A DNA stretch of 52,024 bases from an uncultured Clostridia bacterium (GTDB taxonomy: Bacteria; Bacillota; Clostridia; Oscillospirales; Acutalibacteraceae), in contig CANRMX010000010.1 in assembly GCA_947631855.1 (NCBI GenBank), positions 1 to 52,024 on the forward strand. Direction: 5' to 3'. Shown here one piece after another: positions 1-7,388 of this stretch. Every line of letters begins with the position of its first letter. The stretch's first letter is position 1. The position numbers and the translations under genes were made by a program. The notes beneath the pieces were generated by a model that searched no databases, had not been told where the DNA came from, and saw only the letters and a list, made by a program, of their open reading frames with translations.

Positions 1-26
1 GCGATCCAGTTTCCCGCGTTCCAGCA
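1..26 (-). CDS. Possible 5' end of a gene running off the left edge
   Basis: An ATG at 26 on the minus strand opens a frame reading MLERGKLDR up to the window edge. A GGTGA-type ribosome binding site lies about 6 nt upstream and a TATAAT-like -10 (45-50) is a little further up. Only nine codons are visible, so no family can be named. An alternative ATG at 33 exists in another frame. Confidence 0.3.
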
Positions 27-63
27 TCTTTCATCACCCGTCTTATTATATCATATCTAAGCG

Positions 64-131
64 AAAAAGCCCAGCCTATGCTGGACTTTTTCGACAGACT
101 GAAGCCCCCGAACATTCGGGGGCTTCTTTCA
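64..131 (-). terminator. Two stacked hairpin terminators after the SDR gene
   Basis: Hairpin 1 (102-127) pairs GAAGCCCCCGA with TCGGGGGCTTC. Hairpin 2 (64-91) pairs AAAAAGCCCAGC with GCTGGACTTTTT and has A/T tracts on both sides, so it can act on either strand. Both lie immediately downstream of the minus-strand SDR stop codon at 155. Confidence 0.8.
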
Positions 132-154
132 CGCTAAAAATCGTTCACGCGTCA

Positions 155-1021
155 TCACACACCGGAGTAGGCCGAAAATCCGCCGTCCACGGGAATGCAC
201 ACCCCGGTGATAAACCCGGCGGCCTGCTCGTTCACCAGGAACAGCAGCGCACCCTCCAGTTCCTCAGCCTCGCCGAAGCGGCCCATGGGCGTGGCTGCCA
301 GAATCTTCCCGGTGCGCGCGGTGGGGGTACCGTCGGGATTCCACAGCAGGGCCGCGTTTTGGGCGGTGGAGAAGAATCCCGGGGCGATGGCATTGACCCG
401 GATACCCACCTTGGAGAAGTGCACCGCCAGCCACTGGGTGAAGTTGCTCACCGCAGCCTTTGCCCCGGAATAGGCCGGGATCTTGGTCAGGGGCGTGTAG
501 GCGTTCATGGAGCTGATGTTCACGATGCAGCAGCCCTCCCGCCCCACCATCTGGGCCGCAAACGCCTGGGTGGGGATGAGGGTGCCGAGAAAATTCAGAT
601 TGAACACAAAGGACACCCCGCCCGCGTCCAGATCGAAAAAGCTCTTGAGATCGGCCTCCAAATCGCCGTGCTCAAAGTATTCTTTGTCGGTGGTGGCCCG
701 GGGATTGTTCCCTCCCGCGCCGTTGATCAGCACGTCGCAGGGGCCCAGCTCCGCCAGCACCTGGGCAGCCACGGCCTTGCAGGTCTCCGGCTCCAGCACG
801 TTGCAGGCATAGGCTTTCGCCGCACCGCCCTCGGCGGTGATCTCCGCCGCCACCTTCGCCGCGGCGTCAAGGTTCAAGTCCAGCAAAGCCACCTTCGCCC
901 CGGCCCTGGCCAGCGTTTTGGAAAATCCGCTGCACAGCACGCCGCCCGCCCCGGTGACCACCGCCACCTTGCCGGTCAGATCGGTGCCCAGCACATTTCC
1001 GCCCGTTTTGTCTTTCAGCAT
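155..1021 (-). CDS. SDR-family oxidoreductase, D-mannonate/fructuronate reductase-like
   Basis: A 288-residue short-chain dehydrogenase/reductase, cytoplasmic and NAD(P)-dependent. Visible motifs are the Rossmann glycine motif TGAGG (23-27), NGAG (100-103), the catalytic Ser170/171, Tyr184 in PAYSGAK and Lys188. A long insertion (about 104-140) with NNPRAT and FNLNFLGT resembles the UxuB/YjmF-type fructuronate reductases of Bacillus, which convert fructuronate to mannonate in hexuronate catabolism. That assignment is by resemblance and no uxuA or uxaC is visible. The start is the ATG at 1021, preceded by AAGGAGAG; the longer upstream frame overlaps the SprT gene and is not used. It sits 13 bp behind the SprT-like gene. 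Confidence 0.8.
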   Translation of the reverse strand: MLKDKTGGNVLGTDLTGKVAVVTGAGGVLCSGFSKTLARAGAKVALLDLNLDAAAKVAAEITAEGGAAKAYACNVLEPETCKAVAAQVLAELGPCDVLINGAGGNNPRATTDKEYFEHGDLEADLKSFFDLDAGGVSFVFNLNFLGTLIPTQAFAAQMVGREGCCIVNISSMNAYTPLTKIPAYSGAKAAVSNFTQWLAVHFSKVGIRVNAIAPGFFSTAQNAALLWNPDGTPTARTGKILAATPMGRFGEAEELEGALLFLVNEQAAGFITGVCIPVDGGFSAYSGV

Positions 1022-1034
1022 ATTTCTCTCTCCT

Positions 1035-1430
1035 TTATCGCACCCGACGGAGCGCGCCGCCGCAGGGGCAGCGGTACCGTCCGGGGTATTTGACAGCCTT
1101 GGACATCCGGCTGCGGGGGAATTCCCGCCCGCACCGGGTGCATTGCAGGATGTATTTGACTTCCTCCCGCCGCAAAGGCTCCGTGGGCCCATCGGCGGGC
1201 GCCAGCCGCCGAATCTCCATCCCCCACGCCTCGTTCACCCGCCGGGCGTAAGATTTCCACCTTTCCCCGTGGTTCCTGCATCCGAGGCAGGTGTGCAGCA
1301 GCTCGTGCACCAGCGTTTGCCGCAGGCGCTCCCTGTCCTCCAGCAGCCCGACGGAGACCTCGATCACATAGCCTCCGTCTTGGGCATAACAGCACCCCAA
1401 CCGCCGCTTGGCCCGGGAATTGACCCGCAC
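1035..1430 (-). CDS. SprT-like zinc metalloprotease domain protein, 5' end damaged
   Basis: The readable frame from GTG 1430 gives 131 residues with the SprT hallmark HELLH (42-46) and a C-terminal zinc ribbon (CTRC and CPC pairs near 97-124). SprT/Spartan-like proteins are DNA-protein crosslink or chromatin-associated metalloproteases. Upstream codons to 1523 also read as SprT-like protein (AELNALCREL and onward) and begin at a GTG (1523) with a good AGAGGGG ribosome binding site, but codon 3 of that frame is TAA (1515-1517). GTG 1430 has no evident ribosome binding site. The gene is therefore either inactivated by a nonsense change, restarted poorly, or affected by a sequence error. Confidence 0.65.
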   Translation of the reverse strand: MRVNSRAKRRLGCCYAQDGGYVIEVSVGLLEDRERLRQTLVHELLHTCLGCRNHGERWKSYARRVNEAWGMEIRRLAPADGPTEPLRREEVKYILQCTRCGREFPRSRMSKAVKYPGRYRCPCGGALRRVR

Positions 1431-1537
1431 TTCCGGCGCGATCTTTTTGGATACGGGGATTTTCAGCGCCGCCAGCTGCTCCGCCAGCTCCCGGCACAGG
1501 GCGTTTAGTTCTGCTTACGTCACAGGCGATTCCCCTC

Positions 1538-2272
1538 TCACAGCGCCCGCCGGTACAGGTAGGCCCGCTTCTCCTTGCCGACCCGCTCCAAAACGCCCAG
1601 GGCGTGGAGCACGTTGAGGCCGGCCTGGGCGGCGGCCAGGGAAATCTTCCCCGCCTTGGCAAATTCCCTGGCCGTGAAGGTCTCCCCTAATTCCTCGGGC
1701 ACCAGCGCCAGGAAATCCTCCGGCCCCTCCAGCCACACCTCGTCCAGCAGCGATACCGGCAGCCGGTCAAATTTGGTGGCGCCTTTTTTGCGGTCCTCTC
1801 CCCGGCCGTCCCGCAGGCGGTATTCCTCCACCTCCAGCACCAGCACGCAAAACCGCAGGCCGGGCCGGCCCAGCAGGGGCTTGAGGCGGTACAGCTCTGG
1901 CAGGATCGCCTGGGCCGTGGGCTTGCGGGGCACCCGCTTCCGGGGCGATTGCACGCCGTCCTCGTCCATCCAGATCACCCATTTGATCCCGTTGACCGGG
2001 TACACCACCGTCACCGGGCCCAGCGTCAGCAGGTATTCCGCCTTGGCCCGCAGGCGGCTGAAATCCCGGGTCTGAATCTCGAAGAAGCCCTCCTCGTTGG
2101 CCACGTCCGCCACGTAGGGGCCGACGGGCACTTCGTGGCACTCGGGGCGGGGATCGAAATATTCTTTCAGCACCGCATGGACGCTTTTTTCGCCCAGGGT
2201 GCCGATGCCCTGCGCCGCACGGCCCATGTCCAGCACATGGCCACAAGCAGCTAAAAATCCGGTTTGATCCAT
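1538..2272 (-). CDS. Unrecognised protein: possible PD-(D/E)XK nuclease-like domain plus C-terminal winged helix
   Basis: A 244-residue protein with no family I recognise. The N-terminal half has GEKSVHAVLKEYFD (about 27-40), followed by an Asp in YVADVANEEG and an EIQT strand, the order of a PD-(D/E)XK nuclease core (Glu, Asp, E-x-Q in place of E-x-K). The last ~55 residues (ETFTAREFAKAG to YLYRR) look like a winged helix. This is inference from pattern only. The ATG at 2272 has GGTGAG about 9-11 nt upstream. Its start region (ribosome binding site, ATG and first ~24 codons) is copied six more times in the tandem array upstream. The SprT-like gene follows directly. Confidence 0.6.
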   Translation of the reverse strand: MDQTGFLAACGHVLDMGRAAQGIGTLGEKSVHAVLKEYFDPRPECHEVPVGPYVADVANEEGFFEIQTRDFSRLRAKAEYLLTLGPVTVVYPVNGIKWVIWMDEDGVQSPRKRVPRKPTAQAILPELYRLKPLLGRPGLRFCVLVLEVEEYRLRDGRGEDRKKGATKFDRLPVSLLDEVWLEGPEDFLALVPEELGETFTAREFAKAGKISLAAAQAGLNVLHALGVLERVGKEKRAYLYRRAL

Positions 2273-2424
2273 GGATGTGTTCTCTCACCAACTGCCATTT
2301 TAAGTTTATTTGATGGTATCCCCGCCTGCGGCGGGGATACCACAGGGAGCGGGCCAACGCCCTGCGCCACCCGGCCTATGTCCAGCACGTGGCCGCAGGC
2401 GGTTAAAAATCGGATTTGATCCAT
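2251..2424 (-). CDS. Small ORF of the array, unit 2 (57 codons)
   Basis: Starts MDQIRFLTACGHVLD and overlaps the first codons of the full-length gene (ATG 2272) in another frame, stopping at TAG 2251-2253. If translated, its ribosomes would pass over the downstream gene's start. Confidence 0.3.
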   Translation of the reverse strand: MDQIRFLTACGHVLDIGRVAQGVGPLPVVSPPQAGIPSNKLKMAVGERTHPWIKPDF

Positions 2425-2573
2425 GGGTTTCCCTCACCAACTGCCATTTTAAGTTTATTTGATGGTATCCCCGCCTGCGGCGGGGATACCGCAGGGAGCG
2501 GGCCAACGCCTTGCGCCGCACGGCCCATGTCCAGCACGTGGCCGCAGGCGGCTAAAAATCTGGTTTGATCCAT
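2403..2573 (-). CDS. Small ORF of the array, unit 3 (56 codons)
   Basis: Starts MDQTRFLAACGHVLDMGRA, passes through the hairpin and overlaps the ATG of unit 2 in another frame, stopping at TAA 2403-2405. Confidence 0.3.
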   Translation of the reverse strand: MDQTRFLAACGHVLDMGRAAQGVGPLPAVSPPQAGIPSNKLKMAVGEGNPWIKSDF

Positions 2574-2585
2574 GGGTGCGTTCTC

Positions 2586-2723
2586 TCACCAACTGCTTTT
2601 AAGTTTATTTGATGGTATCCCCGCCTGTGGCGGGGATACCACAGGGAGCGTGCCAACACCTTGCGCCGCCCGGCCCATGTCCAGCACGTGGCCGCAGGCG
2701 GTTAAAAATCTGGTTTGATCCAT
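2586..2723 (-). CDS. Small ORF of the array, unit 4 (45 codons)
   Basis: Starts MDQTRFLTACGHVLDMGRA and ends NKLKSSW. A 2-nt deletion in the spacer relative to units 2, 3 and 6 brings a TGA into frame within the next ribosome binding site. Confidence 0.3.
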   Translation of the reverse strand: MDQTRFLTACGHVLDMGRAAQGVGTLPVVSPPQAGIPSNKLKSSW

Positions 2724-2732
2724 GGGCTTCCC

Positions 2733-2873
2733 TCACCGATTGCCGTCTTCGTGATTTTTGGATGGTATTCCCGTCTGCGGCGGGGAGACCACAGAGTGCG
2801 GGCCGTTCCTCTGCGCCGCACGGCCCGTGTCCAGCACGCAGCCGCAGGCGGCTAAAAATCGGGTTTGATCCAT
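2733..2873 (-). CDS. Small ORF of the array, unit 5 (46 codons)
   Basis: Starts MDQTRFLAACGCVLD. The hairpin copy here is imperfect. It ends with the same KNHEDGNR tail as unit 7, and its TGA falls within the ribosome binding site of unit 4. Confidence 0.3.
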   Translation of the reverse strand: MDQTRFLAACGCVLDTGRAAQRNGPHSVVSPPQTGIPSKNHEDGNR

Positions 2874-3022
2874 GGGTTTCCCTCACCGACTGCCATTTTA
2901 AGTTTATGTGATGGTATCCCCGCCTGCGGCGGGGATACCACAGAGAGTGGGCCAACACCCTGCACCGCCCGGCCTGTGTCCAGCACATGGCTGCAGGCGG
3001 CTAAAAATCTGGTTTGATCCAT
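2852..3022 (-). CDS. Small ORF of the array, unit 6 (56 codons)
   Basis: Starts MDQTRFLAACSHVLD behind GGTGAGGGAAACCC and continues through the hairpin. It runs past the next unit's ATG in a different frame and stops at TAG 2852-2854, so it overlaps unit 5. Translation is unproven. Confidence 0.3.
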   Translation of the reverse strand: MDQTRFLAACSHVLDTGRAVQGVGPLSVVSPPQAGIPSHKLKMAVGEGNPWIKPDF

Positions 3023-3031
3023 GGGTTTCCC

Positions 3032-3172
3032 TCACCGATTGCCGTCTTCGTGATTTTTGGATGGTATCCCCGCCTGCGGCGGGGAGACCACAGAGTGCAG
3101 GCCAACACCCTGGGCCGCACGGCCCGTGTCCAGCACACGGCCGCAGGCGGCTAAAAATCTGGTTTGATCCAT
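3032..3172 (-). CDS. Small ORF of the array, unit 7 (46 codons)
   Basis: Reads MDQTRFLAACGRVLDTGRA at its start, like the N-terminus of the protein at 1538-2272, then diverges after codon 24 into hairpin-encoded residues (VVSPPQAGIP) and ends KNHEDGNR. Ribosome binding site GGTGGGAG lies upstream. The TGA lies inside the ribosome binding site of the next unit, 9 nt before its ATG, an arrangement that would allow translational coupling. Whether the peptide is made is unknown. Confidence 0.35.
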   Translation of the reverse strand: MDQTRFLAACGRVLDTGRAAQGVGLHSVVSPPQAGIPSKNHEDGNR

Positions 3173-3261
3173 GGGTGTGTTCTCCCACCAACTGCCATTT
3201 TAAGTTTATTTGATGGTATCCCCGCCTGCGGCGGGGAGGCAGGAGGATGCACGTCGATCCC

Positions 3262-4083
3262 TCACGGCGCGTCCACCCCGAACAGCCGGGCAAAATTCCC
3301 GTACAAAATTGCCCGGTTCTCCGCCTCCGAAAGCCCCAGCCCGAAGAAGCGTTCCAACTCTTCGGCAGGGTCCCACATGGGAAAGTCGGTGCCGAACAGC
3401 GCCCGATCCATGCCGAAATGGCGCAGGCTCTCCAGCGCCTGCTCCCGGGTCAGGGCAAACAGCGAGCTGGAGGTATCCACATACACGTTCATGCCCCGCA
3501 GCTCGTGCAGGGCCGTCTCCCACACGGTGTACCCGCCCAGGTGCGCCGCGATGCAGGTGAGCTCCGGCAGTTTATCCAGCACGTTCATCAGCCGGTGGGG
3601 CGCGGAAAGATCGGTGCGGGAATCGCCCATGTGGAAAAGGATCGGCAGCCCGCGGCGGTGGGCCTCCCGATACAGTGCCATCAGCCGAGGGTCGTCGATG
3701 GCCACGTTCTGGAAATCCGGGTGCAGTTTGATCCCCCGAAGTCCCCGGGCTTGGAGATCGTCCAGCTCCCCGTCGATATCCTCGATCTCCTGATGCCATG
3801 CGGCCAATCCCACAAACTGGGGATATTTGCGGCACTTTTCCTGAATAAAGGCGTTGATGGAGCGCACCTGCTCCACCTTGGTGGCCACCGAGCACACCAC
3901 GAATCGGTCGATGCCCGCCGCGCCGCCCCGCTGGGCAAGCACATGGGGCAGCCCCACGTTCTTCATGGAAGTATGGTAGAAGGCCCCCACGGAAGCCGTG
4001 GCCTTCTCGGCGATCTTTCCGGGATAGATGTGTGCGTGGGTGTCGGCGGCAGCATAGGTCACGCCGTTATGGAGTACAGCCAT
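3262..4083 (-). CDS. Amidohydrolase-2 family metal-dependent hydrolase
   Basis: A TIM-barrel amidohydrolase of about 273 residues. Metal-binding motifs are in the family order: DTHAH (His16, His18), KLHPDF, FHMGD, AHLGG and GTDFP near residue 240. Members hydrolyse or decarboxylate small organic substrates; the substrate cannot be told here. The ATG at 4083 lies about 8 nt behind AGAGGA; the in-frame ATG at 4089 is only 2-3 nt from that site and is less likely. The 5' end overlaps queH (stop 4067), so the two are probably translationally coupled. The repeat array begins just after its stop codon. Confidence 0.85.
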   Translation of the reverse strand: MAVLHNGVTYAAADTHAHIYPGKIAEKATASVGAFYHTSMKNVGLPHVLAQRGGAAGIDRFVVCSVATKVEQVRSINAFIQEKCRKYPQFVGLAAWHQEIEDIDGELDDLQARGLRGIKLHPDFQNVAIDDPRLMALYREAHRRGLPILFHMGDSRTDLSAPHRLMNVLDKLPELTCIAAHLGGYTVWETALHELRGMNVYVDTSSSLFALTREQALESLRHFGMDRALFGTDFPMWDPAEELERFFGLGLSEAENRAILYGNFARLFGVDAP

Positions 4084-4729
4084 GGGCATTTTCCTCTTTC
4101 TTTTCAGCTTTATGTCTGCGTTCCGCGGCGGAATAGACGCACCCGCAGTAATCCTGCCGGTAGAGGCCGTATTCCCGGGAAAGCTGGATGGACCGCTTAT
4201 AGCCGTCCCTTTTCTTGAAATCCGACGGCAGGAACCGCACGCCGTATTCCGCCCCCACCGCCTGGCCGATGGCGTTGAGCAGCGGCGCGTTTTTCAGCGG
4301 GCTCACCGTCAGGGTGGTGGTAAAGAAATCGAACTTTCCCTCCGCTGCCGCCCGGGCCGTCCGTTCCAGGCGCAGCCGGAAGCATTTTGCGCACCGCGGC
4401 CCGCCCTCCGGGGCATCCTCCAATCCCCGGGCAATGGCCGCGAAGGCTTCGCCGTCATATTCGCAAGAGAGGAACTCCACCGGGCTTTCCAGCGGCATCT
4501 CCGCCACCAGCCGTTCCAGCTCCCCGAGGCGTTTTTGGTATTCCGCCTCGGGCGCGATGTTGGGATTATAGTAGAACAGGGTGATTTGAAAATACCGGGC
4601 CAACATCTCCAGCACCGCGCTGGAGCAGGGCCCGCAGCAGGCGTGGAGCAGCAGCCGGGGCTTTTCGCCCGGCGGCAGTCCCCCAAGGATCGCCCGCATC
4701 TCCCGGTCGTAGTTGCGTTTCGGTTCCAT
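4067..4729 (-). CDS. queH: Epoxyqueuosine reductase QueH
   Basis: A 220-residue protein of the former DUF208 family. QueH performs the last step of queuosine synthesis on tRNA, reducing epoxyqueuosine to queuosine. The family signature LLHACCGPCSS is at residues 27-37 with Cys31, Cys32 and Cys35. Later Cys motifs CAKC (about 127-130) and DYCGC (about 200-204) supply the remaining iron-sulfur/metal ligands. Its length is typical. It precedes the amidohydrolase, which it overlaps, and follows birA by 43 bp on the same strand. Confidence 0.93.
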   Translation of the reverse strand: MEPKRNYDREMRAILGGLPPGEKPRLLLHACCGPCSSAVLEMLARYFQITLFYYNPNIAPEAEYQKRLGELERLVAEMPLESPVEFLSCEYDGEAFAAIARGLEDAPEGGPRCAKCFRLRLERTARAAAEGKFDFFTTTLTVSPLKNAPLLNAIGQAVGAEYGVRFLPSDFKKRDGYKRSIQLSREYGLYRQDYCGCVYSAAERRHKAEKKEENAHGCTP

Positions 4730-4772
4730 CCGCGCACCTCCTGTTTTTGGTGGATTTTCCCGTCCCCTGCGG

Positions 4773-5615
4773 TCAGCCCGAGCGTTCTCTGTCCCGCAGC
4801 TGCCGGAGGAAATCCTTCTCCACCGTCACTTCTCCCGAAGCAAAGCACCGCTCCGTGCCGTCCGGCAGCCGCACCCGCAGCCGCACTTCGTCATCCACGC
4901 CCAGCGCCGTGCCTGTAAAGGTCTCGCTGCCCTGGGCAAAGCGGACGGTCAGCCCGTCCAGCAGGGAGCGGGCACGATACTCCGCCATGAAGCCGGTGTG
5001 GGGCAGCGCCCAATAATACCCGAAAAACCGGTTGAGGATCTCCGCCGCCAGCCGGCAGAGGGCGTCCTCCGGCGGCGCCTGCGTAAAGAGCGCTCCCGCC
5101 ACCGCCCGGATGTCCTCCGGAAAGCCGCCCGGGGGCTCCAGGAGATTCACGCCGATGCCCAGCACCACGTACCGCAGCCGTTGATGAGCGAAATCCATGG
5201 CGGCCTCGGCCAAAATTCCACAGACTTTGCGCCCCTCCAGATACACGTCGTTGACCCATTTGATCTTCGCCCGCCGGCCCGTCAGCGCGTCGATGGCCTC
5301 CGCCACCGCCACCGCCGCAGCCGTGGTGATAAGCAGCGCCTGTTCCGCAGGAAAGGCAGGCCGCAGCACCAGGCTCACATACAGCCCGGTGCCTTTGGGC
5401 GAATAGAAGCTCCGCCCCAGCCGGCCCTTGCCGGCGGTCTGCTGCCGGGCGATAAGCACTTCCCCTTCCGCCGCGCCGGCTTCCGCCCGGGCCTTGAGTT
5501 CGTCGTTGGTGGAGCCCACGCAGGATTCCACCGTCACATGGGCGGCTCTTGCCGGGCCCATCAGCAGGGCCTGCACGTCGGCGGTGGTAAAATCCCTTTC
5601 CGTAAAACGATCCAT
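4773..5615 (-). CDS. birA: Biotin--[acetyl-CoA-carboxylase] ligase, without the repressor domain
   Basis: 280 residues. It attaches biotin to carboxylase carrier proteins through biotinyl-AMP. Visible are the adenylate/biotin loop QTAGKGRLGRSF (59-70), KWVND and VCGIL, then a C-terminal SH3-like cap. There is no N-terminal helix-turn-helix, so it looks like the ligase-only type that cannot act as the biotin-operon repressor. The start is the ATG at 5615 because GGAGGTTGCT lies directly before it; the GTG four codons upstream is inside that ribosome binding site. Confidence 0.92.
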   Translation of the reverse strand: MDRFTERDFTTADVQALLMGPARAAHVTVESCVGSTNDELKARAEAGAAEGEVLIARQQTAGKGRLGRSFYSPKGTGLYVSLVLRPAFPAEQALLITTAAAVAVAEAIDALTGRRAKIKWVNDVYLEGRKVCGILAEAAMDFAHQRLRYVVLGIGVNLLEPPGGFPEDIRAVAGALFTQAPPEDALCRLAAEILNRFFGYYWALPHTGFMAEYRARSLLDGLTVRFAQGSETFTGTALGVDDEVRLRVRLPDGTERCFASGEVTVEKDFLRQLRDRERSG

Positions 5616-5674
5616 AGCAACCTCCACGCAAAGAGAAGGCGGTCTCCCGCCCTCCCGTTCTGCGGTCTATCCAA

Positions 5675-7360
5675 TCACACGGGCTTGTAGCTGTCCTTCA
5701 GCTTCACCGAGCGGTTGAACACCAGATGCCCCGGCTGGCTGTCCCGACTGTCGGCGCAGAAATACCCCTGCCGCATGAACTGATAGCTTTCGCCGGGCTT
5801 CGCGTCGGCCAGCGCCTTTTCCACCTTGCAGCCCTCCAACACCGTCAGAGAATCGGGATTGAGATGCTGCAGGAAATCCCCTTCCTCGGGATTGGGCACC
5901 GTGAACAGATCGTCGTATATCCGCACCTGGGCGGTGAGGGCAGTTTCCGCGTCCACCCAGTGGAGCGTCGCCCCCTTGATCTTCCGCCCGTCGGCAGGGT
6001 CGCCGCCCCGGCTGTCGGGGTCGTACTCCGCCAGCACCTCGGTGACGTTCCCGTCCCCGTCGGTGTTATAGCCCACGCACTTCACGATATATGCACCCTT
6101 GAGACGGCACTCCGGCCCCTGGGGATACAGCCGCTTGTACTTGGGCGCGGCCTGGGGCAGGAAATCCTCCGCCTCGATCCAGAGATTCCGGGAGAATGTC
6201 ACCGCCCGCTCCCCGTCCTCCGGCCGGTTGGGATTGTTCTCCACCATGAAGGTCTCGCTTTTGCCCTCGGGATAATTGACGATGGTGAGCTTCACCGGCT
6301 TCAGCACCGCCATCACCCGCTGGGCGATGTTGTTCAGGTCTTCCCGCAGGCAATACTCCAAAAAGGCGTATTCCACCGTGGAGGCCGCTTTCGAGACGCC
6401 GTTGCGCTCGCTGAAATTCCGAATGGCCCGGGGCGTGTAGCCCCGCCGGCGCAGGCCGCAGAGGGTGGGCATCCGCGGGTCGTCCCAGCCGCTGACATAG
6501 CCGCCCTCCACCAGCGCGCGCAGTTTGCGCTTGCTCATCACCGTGTTGTTGATGCCCAGCCGGGCAAACTCGATCTGCCGGGGCTTGCTGGGCACGTCGG
6601 TGTTCTGGATCACCCAATCGTACAGCGGCCGGTGGTCCTCATATTCCAAGGAGCAGAGGCTGTGGGTGATCCCCTCCAGCGCGTCCTGGATGGGATGGGC
6701 GAAATCGTACATGGGGAAAATGCACCACTTGGTGCCCTGCCGGTGGTGCTCGATATAGCGGATGCGGTACAGCGCCGGGTCCCGCATATTGAAGTTGCCG
6801 CTGGCCAGGTCGATCTTGGCCCGCAGGGTGTACTTGCCCTCGGGGAATTCGCCGTTCTTCATCCGCTCAAAGAGGTCCAGGCTCTCCTCGATGGGCCTGT
6901 CCCGCCAGGGCGAACGGGCTGGGGTGGTGGTGTCGCCCCGGTATTCCTTGAGCTGCTCGGGGGTCAGCTCGCACACATAGGCCAGCCCTTTTTTGATGAG
7001 CCCCACCGCCAGCTCGTAGGTCTTTTCAAAATAGTCGGAGCCGTAGTACAGCCGGTCGCCCCAATCGAAGCCCAGCCAGTGGATGTCCTCCTGAATGGCC
7101 TCCACATACTCCGTGTCCTCTTTGGCGGGATTGGTGTCATCGAACCGCAGGTTGCAGATGCCGCCGAACTTCTCCGCCGTGCGGAAGTCGATATACAGCG
7201 CCTTGCAGTGGCCGATGTGCAGATAGCCGTTGGGCTCCGGCGGAAAACGGGTGTGCACCTGCATTCCTTCGCAGCGCCCGCCAGGGCCGATGTCCTCTTT
7301 TACAAACTCGTCGATGAAGCTGGTGGATTCCACGTCCTCGGGACGGAATTCGTCGTTCAT
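5675..7360 (-). CDS. glnS: Glutaminyl-tRNA synthetase
   Basis: 561 residues, a class I synthetase that charges tRNA-Gln. The ATP-binding signature PPEPNGYLHIGH is at 40-51 and a KMSKS-type loop VMSKRKL near 274-280. The length matches bacterial GlnRS (about 555). The anticodon-binding beta barrels occupy the C-terminal third and no extra domain is visible. It lies 28 bp behind gltX. Many Firmicutes lack GlnRS and form Gln-tRNA by transamidation with GatCAB, so its presence beside gltX is worth noting. Confidence 0.96.
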   Translation of the reverse strand: MNDEFRPEDVESTSFIDEFVKEDIGPGGRCEGMQVHTRFPPEPNGYLHIGHCKALYIDFRTAEKFGGICNLRFDDTNPAKEDTEYVEAIQEDIHWLGFDWGDRLYYGSDYFEKTYELAVGLIKKGLAYVCELTPEQLKEYRGDTTTPARSPWRDRPIEESLDLFERMKNGEFPEGKYTLRAKIDLASGNFNMRDPALYRIRYIEHHRQGTKWCIFPMYDFAHPIQDALEGITHSLCSLEYEDHRPLYDWVIQNTDVPSKPRQIEFARLGINNTVMSKRKLRALVEGGYVSGWDDPRMPTLCGLRRRGYTPRAIRNFSERNGVSKAASTVEYAFLEYCLREDLNNIAQRVMAVLKPVKLTIVNYPEGKSETFMVENNPNRPEDGERAVTFSRNLWIEAEDFLPQAAPKYKRLYPQGPECRLKGAYIVKCVGYNTDGDGNVTEVLAEYDPDSRGGDPADGRKIKGATLHWVDAETALTAQVRIYDDLFTVPNPEEGDFLQHLNPDSLTVLEGCKVEKALADAKPGESYQFMRQGYFCADSRDSQPGHLVFNRSVKLKDSYKPV

Positions 7361-7388
7361 AAAAATACCTCCTATAGGTCGTTATTGT

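Larger units (their letters stand above)
2200..3238 (-). repeat. Tandem array of ~150-bp units, each with a start region and a perfect hairpin
   Basis: Seven units with start codons at 3172, 3022, 2873, 2723, 2573, 2424 and 2272 (spacings 150, 149, 150, 150, 149, 152). The last is the true gene start. Each unit holds, in minus-strand order, an inverted repeat, an A/T-rich spacer of one of two kinds, a GGTGAG/GGTGGG ribosome binding site, ATG GAT CAA and about 24 shared codons. The inverted repeat has 12-bp arms GGTATCCCCGCC and GGCGGGGATACC around a 3-nt loop (2315-2341, 2464-2490, 2614-2640 with one change, 2913-2939; imperfect at 2763-2789 and 3063-3089; truncated at 3215-3237). It fills the ~1 kb between the amidohydrolase and the gene at 1538-2272. 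Confidence 0.95.

Noticed and set aside
90-96. 0A boxes at 90-96 and 24469-24475
   Set aside because: They match TTCGACA exactly, but about six such matches are expected by chance in this window and neither is clearly placed near a promoter.
1022-1192. N-terminal extension of the SDR gene
   Set aside because: It lies within the SprT-like gene and is low-complexity; ATG 1021 has a clear ribosome binding site.
837-1508. Long plus-strand open frames opposite the SDR and SprT genes
   Set aside because: They are antisense shadows of GC-rich coding DNA, without ribosome binding sites or family motifs. The same applies to other long opposite-strand frames such as 10289-12922, 42036-44213 and 47770-50607.
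2200-3238. CRISPR array
   Set aside because: Units are ~150 bp, adjoin without unique spacers, and carry start codons; no cas genes are near.
3210-4218. Plus-strand frames opposite the amidohydrolase
   Set aside because: The minus-strand amidohydrolase motifs are unambiguous.
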